Shown: positions 1 through 5,450, counted from the first letter of the stretch. The stretch: DNA of 5,450 nucleotides from an uncultured Lachnoanaerobaculum sp. (GCA_938041725.1 CALISX010000427.1:1-5450), one strand, 5' to 3'. A program made the numbers and translations. The notes: generated by a model from the letters alone, not told the origin.

Positions 1-402
1 GAAGACCATGAACATCATGAACATCATGACCACGAGGAGCATGACCACTGTCACCATGATCATGAAAACCACGAACACCACCATGAGCACCATGAACACT
101 GTCATCATGACCATCACCATGCCGATGATATTTTTGACAGCTGGGGATTGGAGCAGGTATCTGCCATGTCTCTGGAGAAGCTCCAGGGGATTTTGGACTC
201 CCTGGATAATGAGGAGAAGTTCGGTCATGTATTGAGGGCCAAGGGCATGCTGCCAAAGGAAAATTCCAGGGAATGGATGTATTTTGATCTGGTACCCGGT
301 GAAACCCAGGTCCGGGAGGGAACGCCGGAATACAGCGGAAGGGTATGTGTGATCGGCACCGGCCTGAAGATCCAGGCATTGGAGCAGGAATTCAGAGGTT
401 GA
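1..402 (+). CDS. COG0523/CobW-family GTPase, C-terminal part (5' end outside the window)
   Basis: The reading frame is open from base 1 and ends at TGA 400-402, giving the last 133 residues. Residues 1-40 of the fragment contain 23 His and 2 Cys, with Asp and Glu making up almost all the rest. This is the metal-binding stretch that many COG0523 proteins carry between the GTPase core and the C-terminal domain. From about residue 44 a CobW C-terminal domain follows, with a recognisable FGHVLRAKGML segment, a W-x-x-F-x-L-V-P-G-like stretch and a closing G-x-G-L-K-I-Q-A-L segment. The family comprises GTP-driven metallochaperones or insertases for zinc, cobalt or iron; the His-rich stretch favours zinc, by inference. 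The P-loop half is upstream and cannot be seen. A TTG at 148 could be read as a start, but the frame clearly continues upstream. The next gene begins one base after the stop, indicating one operon. Confidence 0.87.
   Translation, partial: EDHEHHEHHDHEEHDHCHHDHENHEHHHEHHEHCHHDHHHADDIFDSWGLEQVSAMSLEKLQGILDSLDNEEKFGHVLRAKGMLPKENSREWMYFDLVPGETQVREGTPEYSGRVCVIGTGLKIQALEQEFRG
4..120 (+). repeat. Low-complexity His-codon repeat (CAT/CAC/GAA/GAC), coding
   Basis: This stretch is built almost entirely of CAT, CAC, GAA, GAG and GAC/GAT codons and encodes the poly-His/acidic metal-binding segment of the GTPase. It includes near-perfect triplet-level repeats such as CATGAACAT at the left end. The peptide HCHHDH occurs twice, 17 residues apart (Cys at fragment residues 17 and 34). 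Such sequence is prone to slippage, so its length may vary between strains. Confidence 0.75.
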
Positions 403-403
403 C

Positions 404-1345
404 ATGGACAAAGCACAGATACCGGTTTTTGTCATCAACGGCTTTTTGGAAGGGGGAAAAACCCAGTTTATGACATTTACCATGGCCCAGGAGTATTTTA
501 GAACCCAGGGAAACACCCTTTTAATCGTCTGCGAGGAGGGGGAGGAAGCTTATTCCAAGGAGCTTTTAGACTCCACCCATACCACCGCTGTTTATATGGA
601 AAACCAACAGGATTTGACGGTGGAAAAAATGCTGGAGCTGACTTCCCAGGTGGATCCGGAGCGGGTTTTAATTGAATGGAACGGTATGTGGCCCCAGGGA
701 GACCTGAGGCTTCCCAATCAATGGTATTTAAATCAAATGATTACGGTTTTTGATACCTCTACCTTGGATTTATATATCAGGAATATGAAGCCTTTGATGG
801 GGCAGATGCTGAAGTCTTCAGAGCTGGTGCTTTGCAACCGGGCGGATGGGATCCCTGAGGAAACCCTGGCAAATTATCATTTGATCATTAAGGCTATGGC
901 CCCGGAAGCGGAGATTATCTTCGAAGGGGAGGAAGGGGAGATCCGGGGAGATTTCAGTATTTCCCTGCCCTATGATCTGGAGTCCCCAAAACTGGTGATT
1001 CGTCCCCAGGATTATGGGATATTCTATATTGATGCTTTAGACCGTACAGAAAAATACGACAACAAAGAGGTGGAATTTACCGCCCAGGTGGTAAAGCCCC
1101 AGAAGGCGCCGGAGGATGTGCTGTTTCCGGGACGCCGGGCCATGACCTGCTGCGAGGCGGATATGCAGTTTTTAGGGTTTATCTGCCACTATCCCGGGGC
1201 AAAAAATTTTGCCAATAAGGACTGGGTAAAAATCAAGGGAATCATTAAGCTGGAACAGAATCCCCAGTACGGGGGAGCAGGTCCTGTAATCTATGCCAGG
1301 GAGATTGTGCATACAGGACCCATTGCAGAAATTGTACAATTTTAG
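404..1345 (+). CDS. CobW-like P-loop GTPase fused to a YcgQ/TIGR03943-like C-terminal domain
   Basis: This is a 313-residue cytoplasmic protein without signal peptide or membrane segments. The N-terminal half is a CobW-like GTPase. It has a Walker A motif G13-F-L-E-G-G-K19-T20, a Walker B-type strand ending in Glu91 (LIEWNG, the place of the family's ETxG motif) and N145-R-A-D148 as the guanine-specificity motif. The C-x-C-C metal site usual in COG0523 proteins is not present. From about residue 205 the sequence instead resembles the C-terminal domain of YcgQ/TIGR03943 proteins, with the signature TCCEAD (Cys249, Cys250, Asp253), a following G-F-I strand and a DWVKIKG segment. YcgQ-type proteins are encoded beside DUF318 permeases and COG0523 GTPases in zinc-related operons, which fits the preceding gene. 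The likely role is GTP-dependent support of a metal transporter or chaperone, by inference. The ATG at 404 has AGAGG at 394-398, five bases upstream. Family assignment is from remembered motifs, not a search. Confidence 0.78.
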   Translation: MDKAQIPVFVINGFLEGGKTQFMTFTMAQEYFRTQGNTLLIVCEEGEEAYSKELLDSTHTTAVYMENQQDLTVEKMLELTSQVDPERVLIEWNGMWPQGDLRLPNQWYLNQMITVFDTSTLDLYIRNMKPLMGQMLKSSELVLCNRADGIPEETLANYHLIIKAMAPEAEIIFEGEEGEIRGDFSISLPYDLESPKLVIRPQDYGIFYIDALDRTEKYDNKEVEFTAQVVKPQKAPEDVLFPGRRAMTCCEADMQFLGFICHYPGAKNFANKDWVKIKGIIKLEQNPQYGGAGPVIYAREIVHTGPIAEIVQF

Positions 1346-1349
1346 GAGA
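1344..1349 (+). promoter_or_regulatory. Ribosome binding site that fixes the cdd start
   Basis: AGGAGA overlaps the TAG stop of the preceding GTPase and lies just before ATG 1353. The same frame is open from an ATG at 1293, but that start lies inside the upstream gene and would add 20 residues that are not cytidine deaminase-like. The overlap suggests translational coupling of the two genes. Confidence 0.75.
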
Positions 1350-1352
1350 CAT

Positions 1353-1772
1353 ATGACAGACCAGGCATTATTAGAGCAAGCAAAGAAGGCCAGAGAAATG
1401 GCCTACGCCCCTTATTCAAAGTTCATGGTGGGGGCTGCCCTTTTCACCAAGGACCAAAGGGTGGTACTGGGCTGCAATATTGAAAACGCTGCACACAGCC
1501 CGGGGTGCTGTGCTGAACGAACCGCCTTTTATAAGGCGGTTTCCAATGGTCATTTATGCTTTGAAAAAATTGCCATTGCAGGGGCCCTCCAGGGAAAGGA
1601 GCCGGATACTCTTTGCCCTCCCTGCGGTGTCTGCAGACAGGTGATGCAGGAATTTTGCGATCCCAAAACCTTTCGGATTATTATGGCAGAGGGAAGGGAT
1701 GGGGTAAAGTCCATGACCCTGGAGGAACTCCTCCCCTTAGGCTTCGGTCCGAAGGATCTGGCCATGGTCTAG
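1353..1772 (+). CDS. cdd: Cytidine deaminase
   Basis: This is a 139-residue enzyme of the small, homotetrameric cytidine deaminase type, close to the usual length of about 130-140. It hydrolyses cytidine and deoxycytidine to uridine and deoxyuridine plus ammonia, in pyrimidine salvage in the cytoplasm. The motifs are complete. There is an N-terminal AYAPYSKFMVGAAL stretch and the substrate-binding GCNIENAAHSPGC. The C53-A-E55-R motif carries a zinc ligand and the proton-shuttling Glu, and P-C91-G-V-C94-R-Q supplies the two other zinc Cys ligands. Three Cys ligands match the Bacillus subtilis type of enzyme. ATG 1353 is chosen over the in-frame ATG 1293 because of the AGGAGA at 1344 and the family length. 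It follows the GTPase gene by 7 bases and precedes the wall hydrolase gene by 27, with no terminator on either side, so it probably shares their transcript. The chemistry does not link it to either neighbour except that it needs zinc. Confidence 0.96.
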   Translation: MTDQALLEQAKKAREMAYAPYSKFMVGAALFTKDQRVVLGCNIENAAHSPGCCAERTAFYKAVSNGHLCFEKIAIAGALQGKEPDTLCPPCGVCRQVMQEFCDPKTFRIIMAEGRDGVKSMTLEELLPLGFGPKDLAMV

Positions 1773-1788
1773 GACCGGATACAGGAAA

Positions 1789-1794
1789 AAGGAG
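1789..1794 (+). promoter_or_regulatory. Strong ribosome binding site for the wall hydrolase gene
   Basis: AAGGAG lies five bases before ATG 1800 in the 27-base gap after cdd. It gives near-ideal spacing and supports the start that begins the signal peptide. Confidence 0.75.
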
Positions 1795-1799
1795 CGTTT

Positions 1800-3956
1800 A
1801 TGAAGTATACTCTATCAAAAAAAATAGCGGCAACTTTGGTGTCTTTGACTGTGCTTTTTTCCTTTGTCCCCTTGAATATGGGAGACATGGCCTATGCCTT
1901 TACCCAAAAGCCGGGGGTGGTAAATGCCAGCAATTTAAATATTCGCAAGGGACCGGGAAAAAATACTGCAGTCATCGCCGCCTTATCCAGAGGAGCTGCA
2001 GTTACGGTATTGGATGAAGCAAGGGATGATACAGGAACCTATTGGTACAAAATAGCCTTTGCCCAAAATGGTGTCCAAATGGAGGGCTATGTGTCCAAAA
2101 CCTATATCCGAACCGCTGCTGCCTCTGCCTATCAGTCTGATTCCAGTTTTGAGAAAAGCATTGCTGCTTTTCCAGAAAGCTATAAGGAAAAGCTGCGCCA
2201 GCTTCATGCAGAGTATCCCCAGTGGGTATTTCAAGCAAAGGACACAGAACTTGACTGGAATGAGGCGGTGCAAAATGAGTCGGTGGTGGGGCGCAATCTG
2301 GTAACCAAGAATGCAAAATCTTCCTGGAAATCCACAGCAAAGGGGGCCTACAATTGGGAAAACGGCACCTGGCCCGGCTTTGATTCCAATGCCTGGGTGG
2401 CTGCTTCACCGGAGATTATCTGCTATTATATGGACCCCAGGAATTTTTTAGACAACAAATATATTTTTCAGTTTTTGCACCAGGGATACGATGCCACTGC
2501 CCATACCCCCCAGGGAGTGGAGCAGATGATTCGCGGCACCTTCCTGGAAAGCAAAGTAACCTTGCCCAGGCCTCTTCCTCCCAGAGGGCTTATGGCAAAG
2601 ACAGAGCAAAAGGGACGATGGATTTCCTCCAATCCTCCCCAAAGTCAAAAAGAGGAAGCCCAGACCCAGGCACCGGGAGCGGGTACAAAACCCTCCCAGA
2701 CAGAGGAGGAGGGAAAGCATTCTCCCCCCCTTTCCTCCAATCCTCCCTCTGCAGCCAGCCAGGAGGCTTCTACTTTGGGTCCCGGGACAACCCAGCCCTC
2801 CTCTAAGGCTGCCTTGCCGGAAAATACAGAGGGCAGCCCTCAAAGTACTGGCAGCCCTTCCCAGAAAGAAAGCAAACCATCGGAAACTGCCCCAGGTGAG
2901 ACCAAGTCTCCGGAGAACCGTCCAGATCCTGCTTCCACCAGAGAAGCAGGGCCGGGGGGAGGAGCCGAAGAGAAGGCCAAAACCAGTGCAACCCGAGGTT
3001 CCTCAGCTGCCCCTTCCCAGGAGCAGCTGGGTCCTGCCTCCATGTTAAACAACCCCACCACAGCCCCTGCCACCACAGCCGCTGCCACCACAGCCCCGGC
3101 AGATGACAGCAATTCCGGCCCCGGCGTAACGGGACGGAATGCAGGAAGAAATGTGGACATAGGGGCTTTGTCCGGGGCAGGATATGGGGATATTATTTTG
3201 AGTGCTGCCAGACAATCCGGTGTCAATCCCTATGTTTTAATTGCCATGATTCTTCAGGAACAGGGATTAAAGGGAAATTCCGGCGCTATCAGCGGAAACA
3301 CATCTCCATATTCTGGGATTTATAATTATTTTAATATTGAGGCCTATCAGTCCGGCAGTATGACACCCATACAACGGGGGCTGCAATGGGCTTCCCAGTC
3401 CGGTTCCTACCTTCGTCCCTGGAATTCCAGGGAAAAGGCCATTATGGGGGGTGCCATATTTTATGGAGAGAACTATGTGAAAGCAGGGCAGGACACCTTT
3501 TATTTGAAAAAGTTTAATGTAGTGGGAAGCAATCTTTATAAGCACCAGTATATGACCAATATTGAAGGGGCTGCTGCAGAGGGAGCCAGGCTGTCCACCG
3601 CCTATTCCGAGTCCCAAAAAAACTTCCCCTTTGTTTTTTCTATTCCTGTATACCGAAATATGCCGGAGGCTCCCTCCCCCAAGCCGGAGGGGGATGGCAG
3701 CCCCAACAACCGGCTGGCCTCTCTTAGCGTAAGCACCGGCACCCTGCAGCCTGCTTTTCAAAGGGATGTAACCAGCTATGAGCTGACTGTCAGCGGCACC
3801 ACAGAGGTTACCATTCAGGGAAAAGCAATGGATGGTAAAGCCCAGGTACAGGGAGGAGGGCGTATTTCCCTGACAGAAAATCCCACTCAGACCCAGATAC
3901 GGGTCAGGGCGGCCAATGGGAATGAGCTGGTCTATACCATTACCATCCGCAGATAG
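1800..3956 (+). CDS. Secreted SH3b / beta-N-acetylglucosaminidase (LytD-like) / cadherin-like domain wall hydrolase
   Basis: This is a 718-residue exported protein. Residues 1-33 form a signal peptide: Lys-rich start, hydrophobic 9-25, and a cleavage site after A31-Y-A33. Residues about 40-104 are a bacterial SH3 domain (LNIRKGPG near 46-53, GYVS near 96-99), which usually binds the wall. Residues about 120-250 are the conserved N-terminal part of LytD-like (COG4193) glucosaminidases, with YPQWVF at 139-144 and YYMDPRNFL at 209-217. Residues 252-461 are a Pro/Ser/Thr/Glu-rich linker. The catalytic glucosaminidase domain (PF01832/GH73 type) runs from about 462 to 620; Glu487 in the LQEQG motif is the likely catalytic acid, and YNYFNI lies at 508-513. 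Residues about 638-718 form a cadherin-like beta-sandwich (PF12733 type). It should cleave N-acetylglucosaminyl bonds in peptidoglycan during growth, separation or autolysis. No sortase signal or membrane anchor is visible at the C-terminus. Confidence 0.88.
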   Translation: MKYTLSKKIAATLVSLTVLFSFVPLNMGDMAYAFTQKPGVVNASNLNIRKGPGKNTAVIAALSRGAAVTVLDEARDDTGTYWYKIAFAQNGVQMEGYVSKTYIRTAAASAYQSDSSFEKSIAAFPESYKEKLRQLHAEYPQWVFQAKDTELDWNEAVQNESVVGRNLVTKNAKSSWKSTAKGAYNWENGTWPGFDSNAWVAASPEIICYYMDPRNFLDNKYIFQFLHQGYDATAHTPQGVEQMIRGTFLESKVTLPRPLPPRGLMAKTEQKGRWISSNPPQSQKEEAQTQAPGAGTKPSQTEEEGKHSPPLSSNPPSAASQEASTLGPGTTQPSSKAALPENTEGSPQSTGSPSQKESKPSETAPGETKSPENRPDPASTREAGPGGGAEEKAKTSATRGSSAAPSQEQLGPASMLNNPTTAPATTAAATTAPADDSNSGPGVTGRNAGRNVDIGALSGAGYGDIILSAARQSGVNPYVLIAMILQEQGLKGNSGAISGNTSPYSGIYNYFNIEAYQSGSMTPIQRGLQWASQSGSYLRPWNSREKAIMGGAIFYGENYVKAGQDTFYLKKFNVVGSNLYKHQYMTNIEGAAAEGARLSTAYSESQKNFPFVFSIPVYRNMPEAPSPKPEGDGSPNNRLASLSVSTGTLQPAFQRDVTSYELTVSGTTEVTIQGKAMDGKAQVQGGGRISLTENPTQTQIRVRAANGNELVYTITIRR
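3055..3099 (+). repeat. Three tandem 15-base units inside the linker of the wall hydrolase
   Basis: The units CCACCACAGCCCCTG, CCACCACAGCCGCTG and CCACCACAGCCCCGG follow one another directly. The third differs from the first at one base and from the second at two. They encode the five-residue repeat Thr-Thr-Ala-(Pro/Ala)-Ala at the end of the Pro/Ser/Thr-rich linker, keeping the reading frame. Expansion or loss of units would alter linker length by five residues each. Confidence 0.85.
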
Positions 3957-3976
3957 ATGAATCGGGAAAAAGACCC

Positions 3977-4005
3977 GTGTAATTTCTCGGTATTTATGGT
4001 ATGCT
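3977..4005 (+). promoter_or_regulatory. Weak candidate promoter with extended -10
   Basis: TGG-TATGCT ending at 4005 resembles an extended -10 element (TGn plus 4 of 6 bases of TATAAT). The hexamer GTGTAA, 17 bases upstream at 3977-3982, matches only 3 of 6 positions of TTGACA. If real, transcription would begin near 4012 and give a short leader with the 4020-4037 hairpin before ATG 4078. The match is weak and could be chance. Confidence 0.2.
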
Positions 4006-4019
4006 TAGGAGAGATAAGT

Positions 4020-4037
4020 GCTGCAGTTTTTTGCAGC
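4020..4037 (+). other. Small hairpin in the leader
   Basis: GCTGCA at 4020-4025 pairs with TGCAGC at 4032-4037; a G-U pair can extend the stem to 7 bp with a loop of four U. It lacks a following T-run, so it is not a standard intrinsic terminator. It starts seven bases after an AGGAGAG sequence and could affect initiation at GTG 4018 or stabilise the leader of the next gene. Confidence 0.5.
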
Positions 4038-4067
4038 TTTGGAAACAATAACCCGGATCTTTGGTAT

Positions 4068-4071
4068 GAGG
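4068..4071 (+). promoter_or_regulatory. Probable ribosome binding site for the cohesin-domain gene
   Basis: GAGG lies six bases before ATG 4078. The in-frame ATG 4066 has only a weak GGAT upstream. The in-frame GTG 4018 has an excellent AGGAGAG but would place 20 extra residues ahead of the signal peptide. ATG 4078 is preferred for its signal peptide, with moderate certainty. Confidence 0.5.
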
Positions 4072-4077
4072 CGTAAC

Positions 4078-5450
4078 ATGTTAAAAGGATTAAGATTAAA
4101 AGGAATCAGCTGTTTTATTGCATTGTTATTCATGGTACTTTCCCTTGGCAGGATAGATGCTCTGGCCTTGTCGGCAGGCATCTCTATTTCCAGCGCCTCG
4201 GCCGGTGTGGGCAGCGATGTAATTCTGGGGGTGACGGTTTCCTCCAATGACAAATCCCCCCTGGGCAGTGTGAACATTATGCTTAACTACGATGAAAAGC
4301 TGCTGGAGTTTTTGGGAGGAACCAATGCAGAGGGGGGAGCGGGAAGCATCCGTATCACCAATGATGCAGGCAATAGTGCCACAAAATATGATTACCAGCT
4401 GAAATTCAGGGGAAAGGCAGAGGGAGAAAGCCCCATAACAGTAAGCACCTGGGAAATATATGATCCGGATTCCAAAATGGCCACTCTGGATAAGCAGGGA
4501 GCTGGGAAAATTACTGTAGCTGCTGCAGCTGCGGCCCCTTCCTCTTCCTCCCAAACAGAGACCAAGGGGGAGAAGGGGGATGCCTCCCTGCGCTCCCTTC
4601 AGGTTTCACCAGGATCTTTAAGTCCCGCCTTCTCCTCCGGCGTACTGGAGTACAGGGTCAGTGTGGACAGCACCGTTCCAAAGCTTTCTGTAACGGCAGC
4701 CACCAATGATCCCAAAGCCAAGGTGGTGATTACTGGAAACAATAACTTAAAGGACGGAGAAAATACGGTTACCTGCAAGGTTACCGCCCAGGATGGGGTG
4801 ACCATGCAAAGTTATACGATTCTGGTTGCCAAGGGAGGCGAAGCCCAAAGCAGCAAGCAGGGGGATGGGATCAAAGCTGTTGAAGATACTTCTGTTTTGT
4901 CTGCGGCAGCCACCACACCGGCAGCCACTGCTGCAGCAGAGAATGGGCTGATTTCCATTGGAGGATTGGACTATACTTTAGCAGCGGAATTTGACCCTGC
5001 CACCCTTCCTGAAGGCTTTACTGCCGGCACCTATACCTTCCAAGGACAGGAGGTAATGGCCGGCAAGGATGAAGAAAACGGTCTCCTTCTCCTGTATTTG
5101 GAGGGAACAGACGGCAATGGAGATTTTTTCCTGTATGATGAAAAAACCAATGGATGGGTGGAATATTCCCAGATCACAGTGAATACCAAAACCATTACCG
5201 TGATTCCTCTGGAAGAGGGAGTGGAGCTGCCGCCAGGGCTTGTGGAAAGCACATTGAATTTAAACGGCAAAAAAATTAACGGATGGATCTGGGGTTCTCC
5301 TTCTTTGGATCAGGAATACTGTGTGGTATATGGTATGAATTCCCAGGGAAAGAAGGATTTTTACCGTTTTGATCTGGAGGAGAAAACAGTACAGCGGTAT
5401 TTCCAGGATCCCAATGTGGACACTGGAGTTTCCTCTGCAGAATACCTCCA
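4078..5450 (+). CDS. Exported cohesin-like / cadherin-like domain surface protein (3' end outside the window)
   Basis: The frame stays open for 457 codons to the window end. Residues 1-30 form a signal peptide: Lys/Arg at 3, 6 and 8, hydrophobic 10-24, cleavage after A28-L-A30. Residues about 35-147 resemble a cohesin domain, with alternating beta strands and the LNYDEKLLEF segment at 69-78, typical of the strand that follows the domain's first half. An Ala/Ser/Thr linker follows to about 168. Residues 169-252 are a cadherin-like beta-sandwich (PF12733 type) related to the end of the preceding gene's product (LRSLQVSPGSLSPAF against LASLSVSTGTLQPAF). After an Ala/Thr-rich linker, residues about 291-457 form a further beta-rich region with no name I can give; it is rich in Tyr, Trp and Gly and includes FFLYDEKTNGWVEY. 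No catalytic motif is visible, so a binding, adhesion or scaffold role is inferred. A membrane or wall anchor may lie beyond the window. Start alternatives are ATG 4066 and GTG 4018. Confidence 0.8.
   Translation, partial: MLKGLRLKGISCFIALLFMVLSLGRIDALALSAGISISSASAGVGSDVILGVTVSSNDKSPLGSVNIMLNYDEKLLEFLGGTNAEGGAGSIRITNDAGNSATKYDYQLKFRGKAEGESPITVSTWEIYDPDSKMATLDKQGAGKITVAAAAAAPSSSSQTETKGEKGDASLRSLQVSPGSLSPAFSSGVLEYRVSVDSTVPKLSVTAATNDPKAKVVITGNNNLKDGENTVTCKVTAQDGVTMQSYTILVAKGGEAQSSKQGDGIKAVEDTSVLSAAATTPAATAAAENGLISIGGLDYTLAAEFDPATLPEGFTAGTYTFQGQEVMAGKDEENGLLLLYLEGTDGNGDFFLYDEKTNGWVEYSQITVNTKTITVIPLEEGVELPPGLVESTLNLNGKKINGWIWGSPSLDQEYCVVYGMNSQGKKDFYRFDLEEKTVQRYFQDPNVDTGVSSAEYL

Larger units (their letters stand above)
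3957..4077 (+). other. Intergenic leader between the two surface-protein genes
   Basis: This 121-base gap is the only sizeable non-coding stretch in the window. It contains a 4-bp CGGG/CCCG hairpin (3963-3977) without a T-tract, a weak promoter-like sequence ending near 4005, and a strong AGGAGAG at 4007-4013 followed by an in-frame GTG at 4018. A 6-7 bp hairpin lies at 4020-4037, and GAGG at 4068-4071 stands before ATG 4078. No known riboswitch class was recognised. The multiplicity of ribosome-binding-like sites and starts makes this a possible control region. Confidence 0.5.

Noticed and set aside
8..235. A 75-codon + strand frame rich in Met, Thr and Ile
   Set aside because: It is the shifted reading of the CAT/CAC-rich stretch; the frame starting at base 1 encodes the His-rich and CobW C-terminal sequence and explains the region.
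1293..1352. Upstream in-frame ATG that would extend cytidine deaminase by 20 residues
   Set aside because: It lies inside the preceding gene, the added residues do not look like the family, and ATG 1353 has the AGGAGA site.
2448..3226. Open minus-strand frames of about 130 codons opposite the linker
   Set aside because: They result from the GC-rich, low-complexity linker; they lack recognisable domains or good ribosome binding sites, and the + strand frame is continuous with conserved domains on both sides.
3675..3694. Inverted repeat TCCCCC/GGGGGA near the end of the wall hydrolase gene
   Set aside because: It lies within a Pro/Gly-rich coding linker, where C-runs and G-runs are expected by composition; no regulatory context is visible.
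3267..3761. A 164-codon minus-strand frame opposite the glucosaminidase domain
   Set aside because: The + strand encodes a clearly conserved catalytic domain, and the minus product shows no recognisable motif.
3963..3977. CGGG/CCCG hairpin as a terminator after the wall hydrolase gene
   Set aside because: The stem has only 4 bp with a 7-base loop and no T-tract follows.
4001..4051. A 16-codon leader ORF (MLRRDKCCSFLQLWKQ)
   Set aside because: There is no ribosome binding site ahead of it and no run of one amino acid suggesting attenuation, so chance is as likely.
4126..4554. A 142-codon minus-strand frame opposite the cohesin-like domain
   Set aside because: The + strand frame has a signal peptide and a domain pattern and stays open to the window end; the minus frame has no recognisable features.

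Overview
The window reads as chromosomal DNA of a Gram-positive anaerobe of the Clostridia, most likely a Lachnospiraceae-type gut bacterium. This is an inference from gene content: a COG0523 GTPase beside a YcgQ-like protein, a SH3b/glucosaminidase wall hydrolase, and cohesin plus cadherin-like beta-sandwich surface proteins. Strong AGGAG-type ribosome binding sites and a moderate base composition also fit. All five genes are on the + strand. The two outer genes are cut by the window edges.

Left part (1-1345), metal handling. The window opens inside a COG0523/CobW-family GTPase. Only its histidine-rich metal-binding stretch and its CobW C-terminal domain remain. One base after its stop comes a 313-residue protein with a CobW-like P-loop GTPase half and a C-terminal half resembling the end of YcgQ/TIGR03943 proteins. 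Those are usual partners of a DUF318-type permease. Together they suggest a zinc (or other transition metal) homeostasis operon whose earlier genes lie upstream of the window.

Middle (1353-1772). A complete cytidine deaminase (cdd), itself a zinc enzyme, follows after 7 bases and is probably co-transcribed.

Right part (1800-5450), cell surface. A secreted 718-residue protein has an SH3b domain, a LytD-like beta-N-acetylglucosaminidase and a C-terminal cadherin-like domain. A roughly 210-residue Pro/Ser/Thr/Glu-rich stretch interrupts it just before the catalytic domain. After a 121-base gap comes a second exported protein, open at the window end: signal peptide, cohesin-like domain, cadherin-like domain, then an unnamed domain. 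The shared cadherin-like domain and similar Ala/Thr/Pro linkers suggest the two act in the same place, on the cell wall.

Gene spacing is tight from 1 to 3956 (gaps of 1, 7 and 27 bases) with no terminator seen, so one transcript could span the first four genes. The 3957-4077 gap holds a hairpin, a weak promoter candidate and several competing start codons. No tRNA, rRNA, CRISPR array or mobile element was seen.
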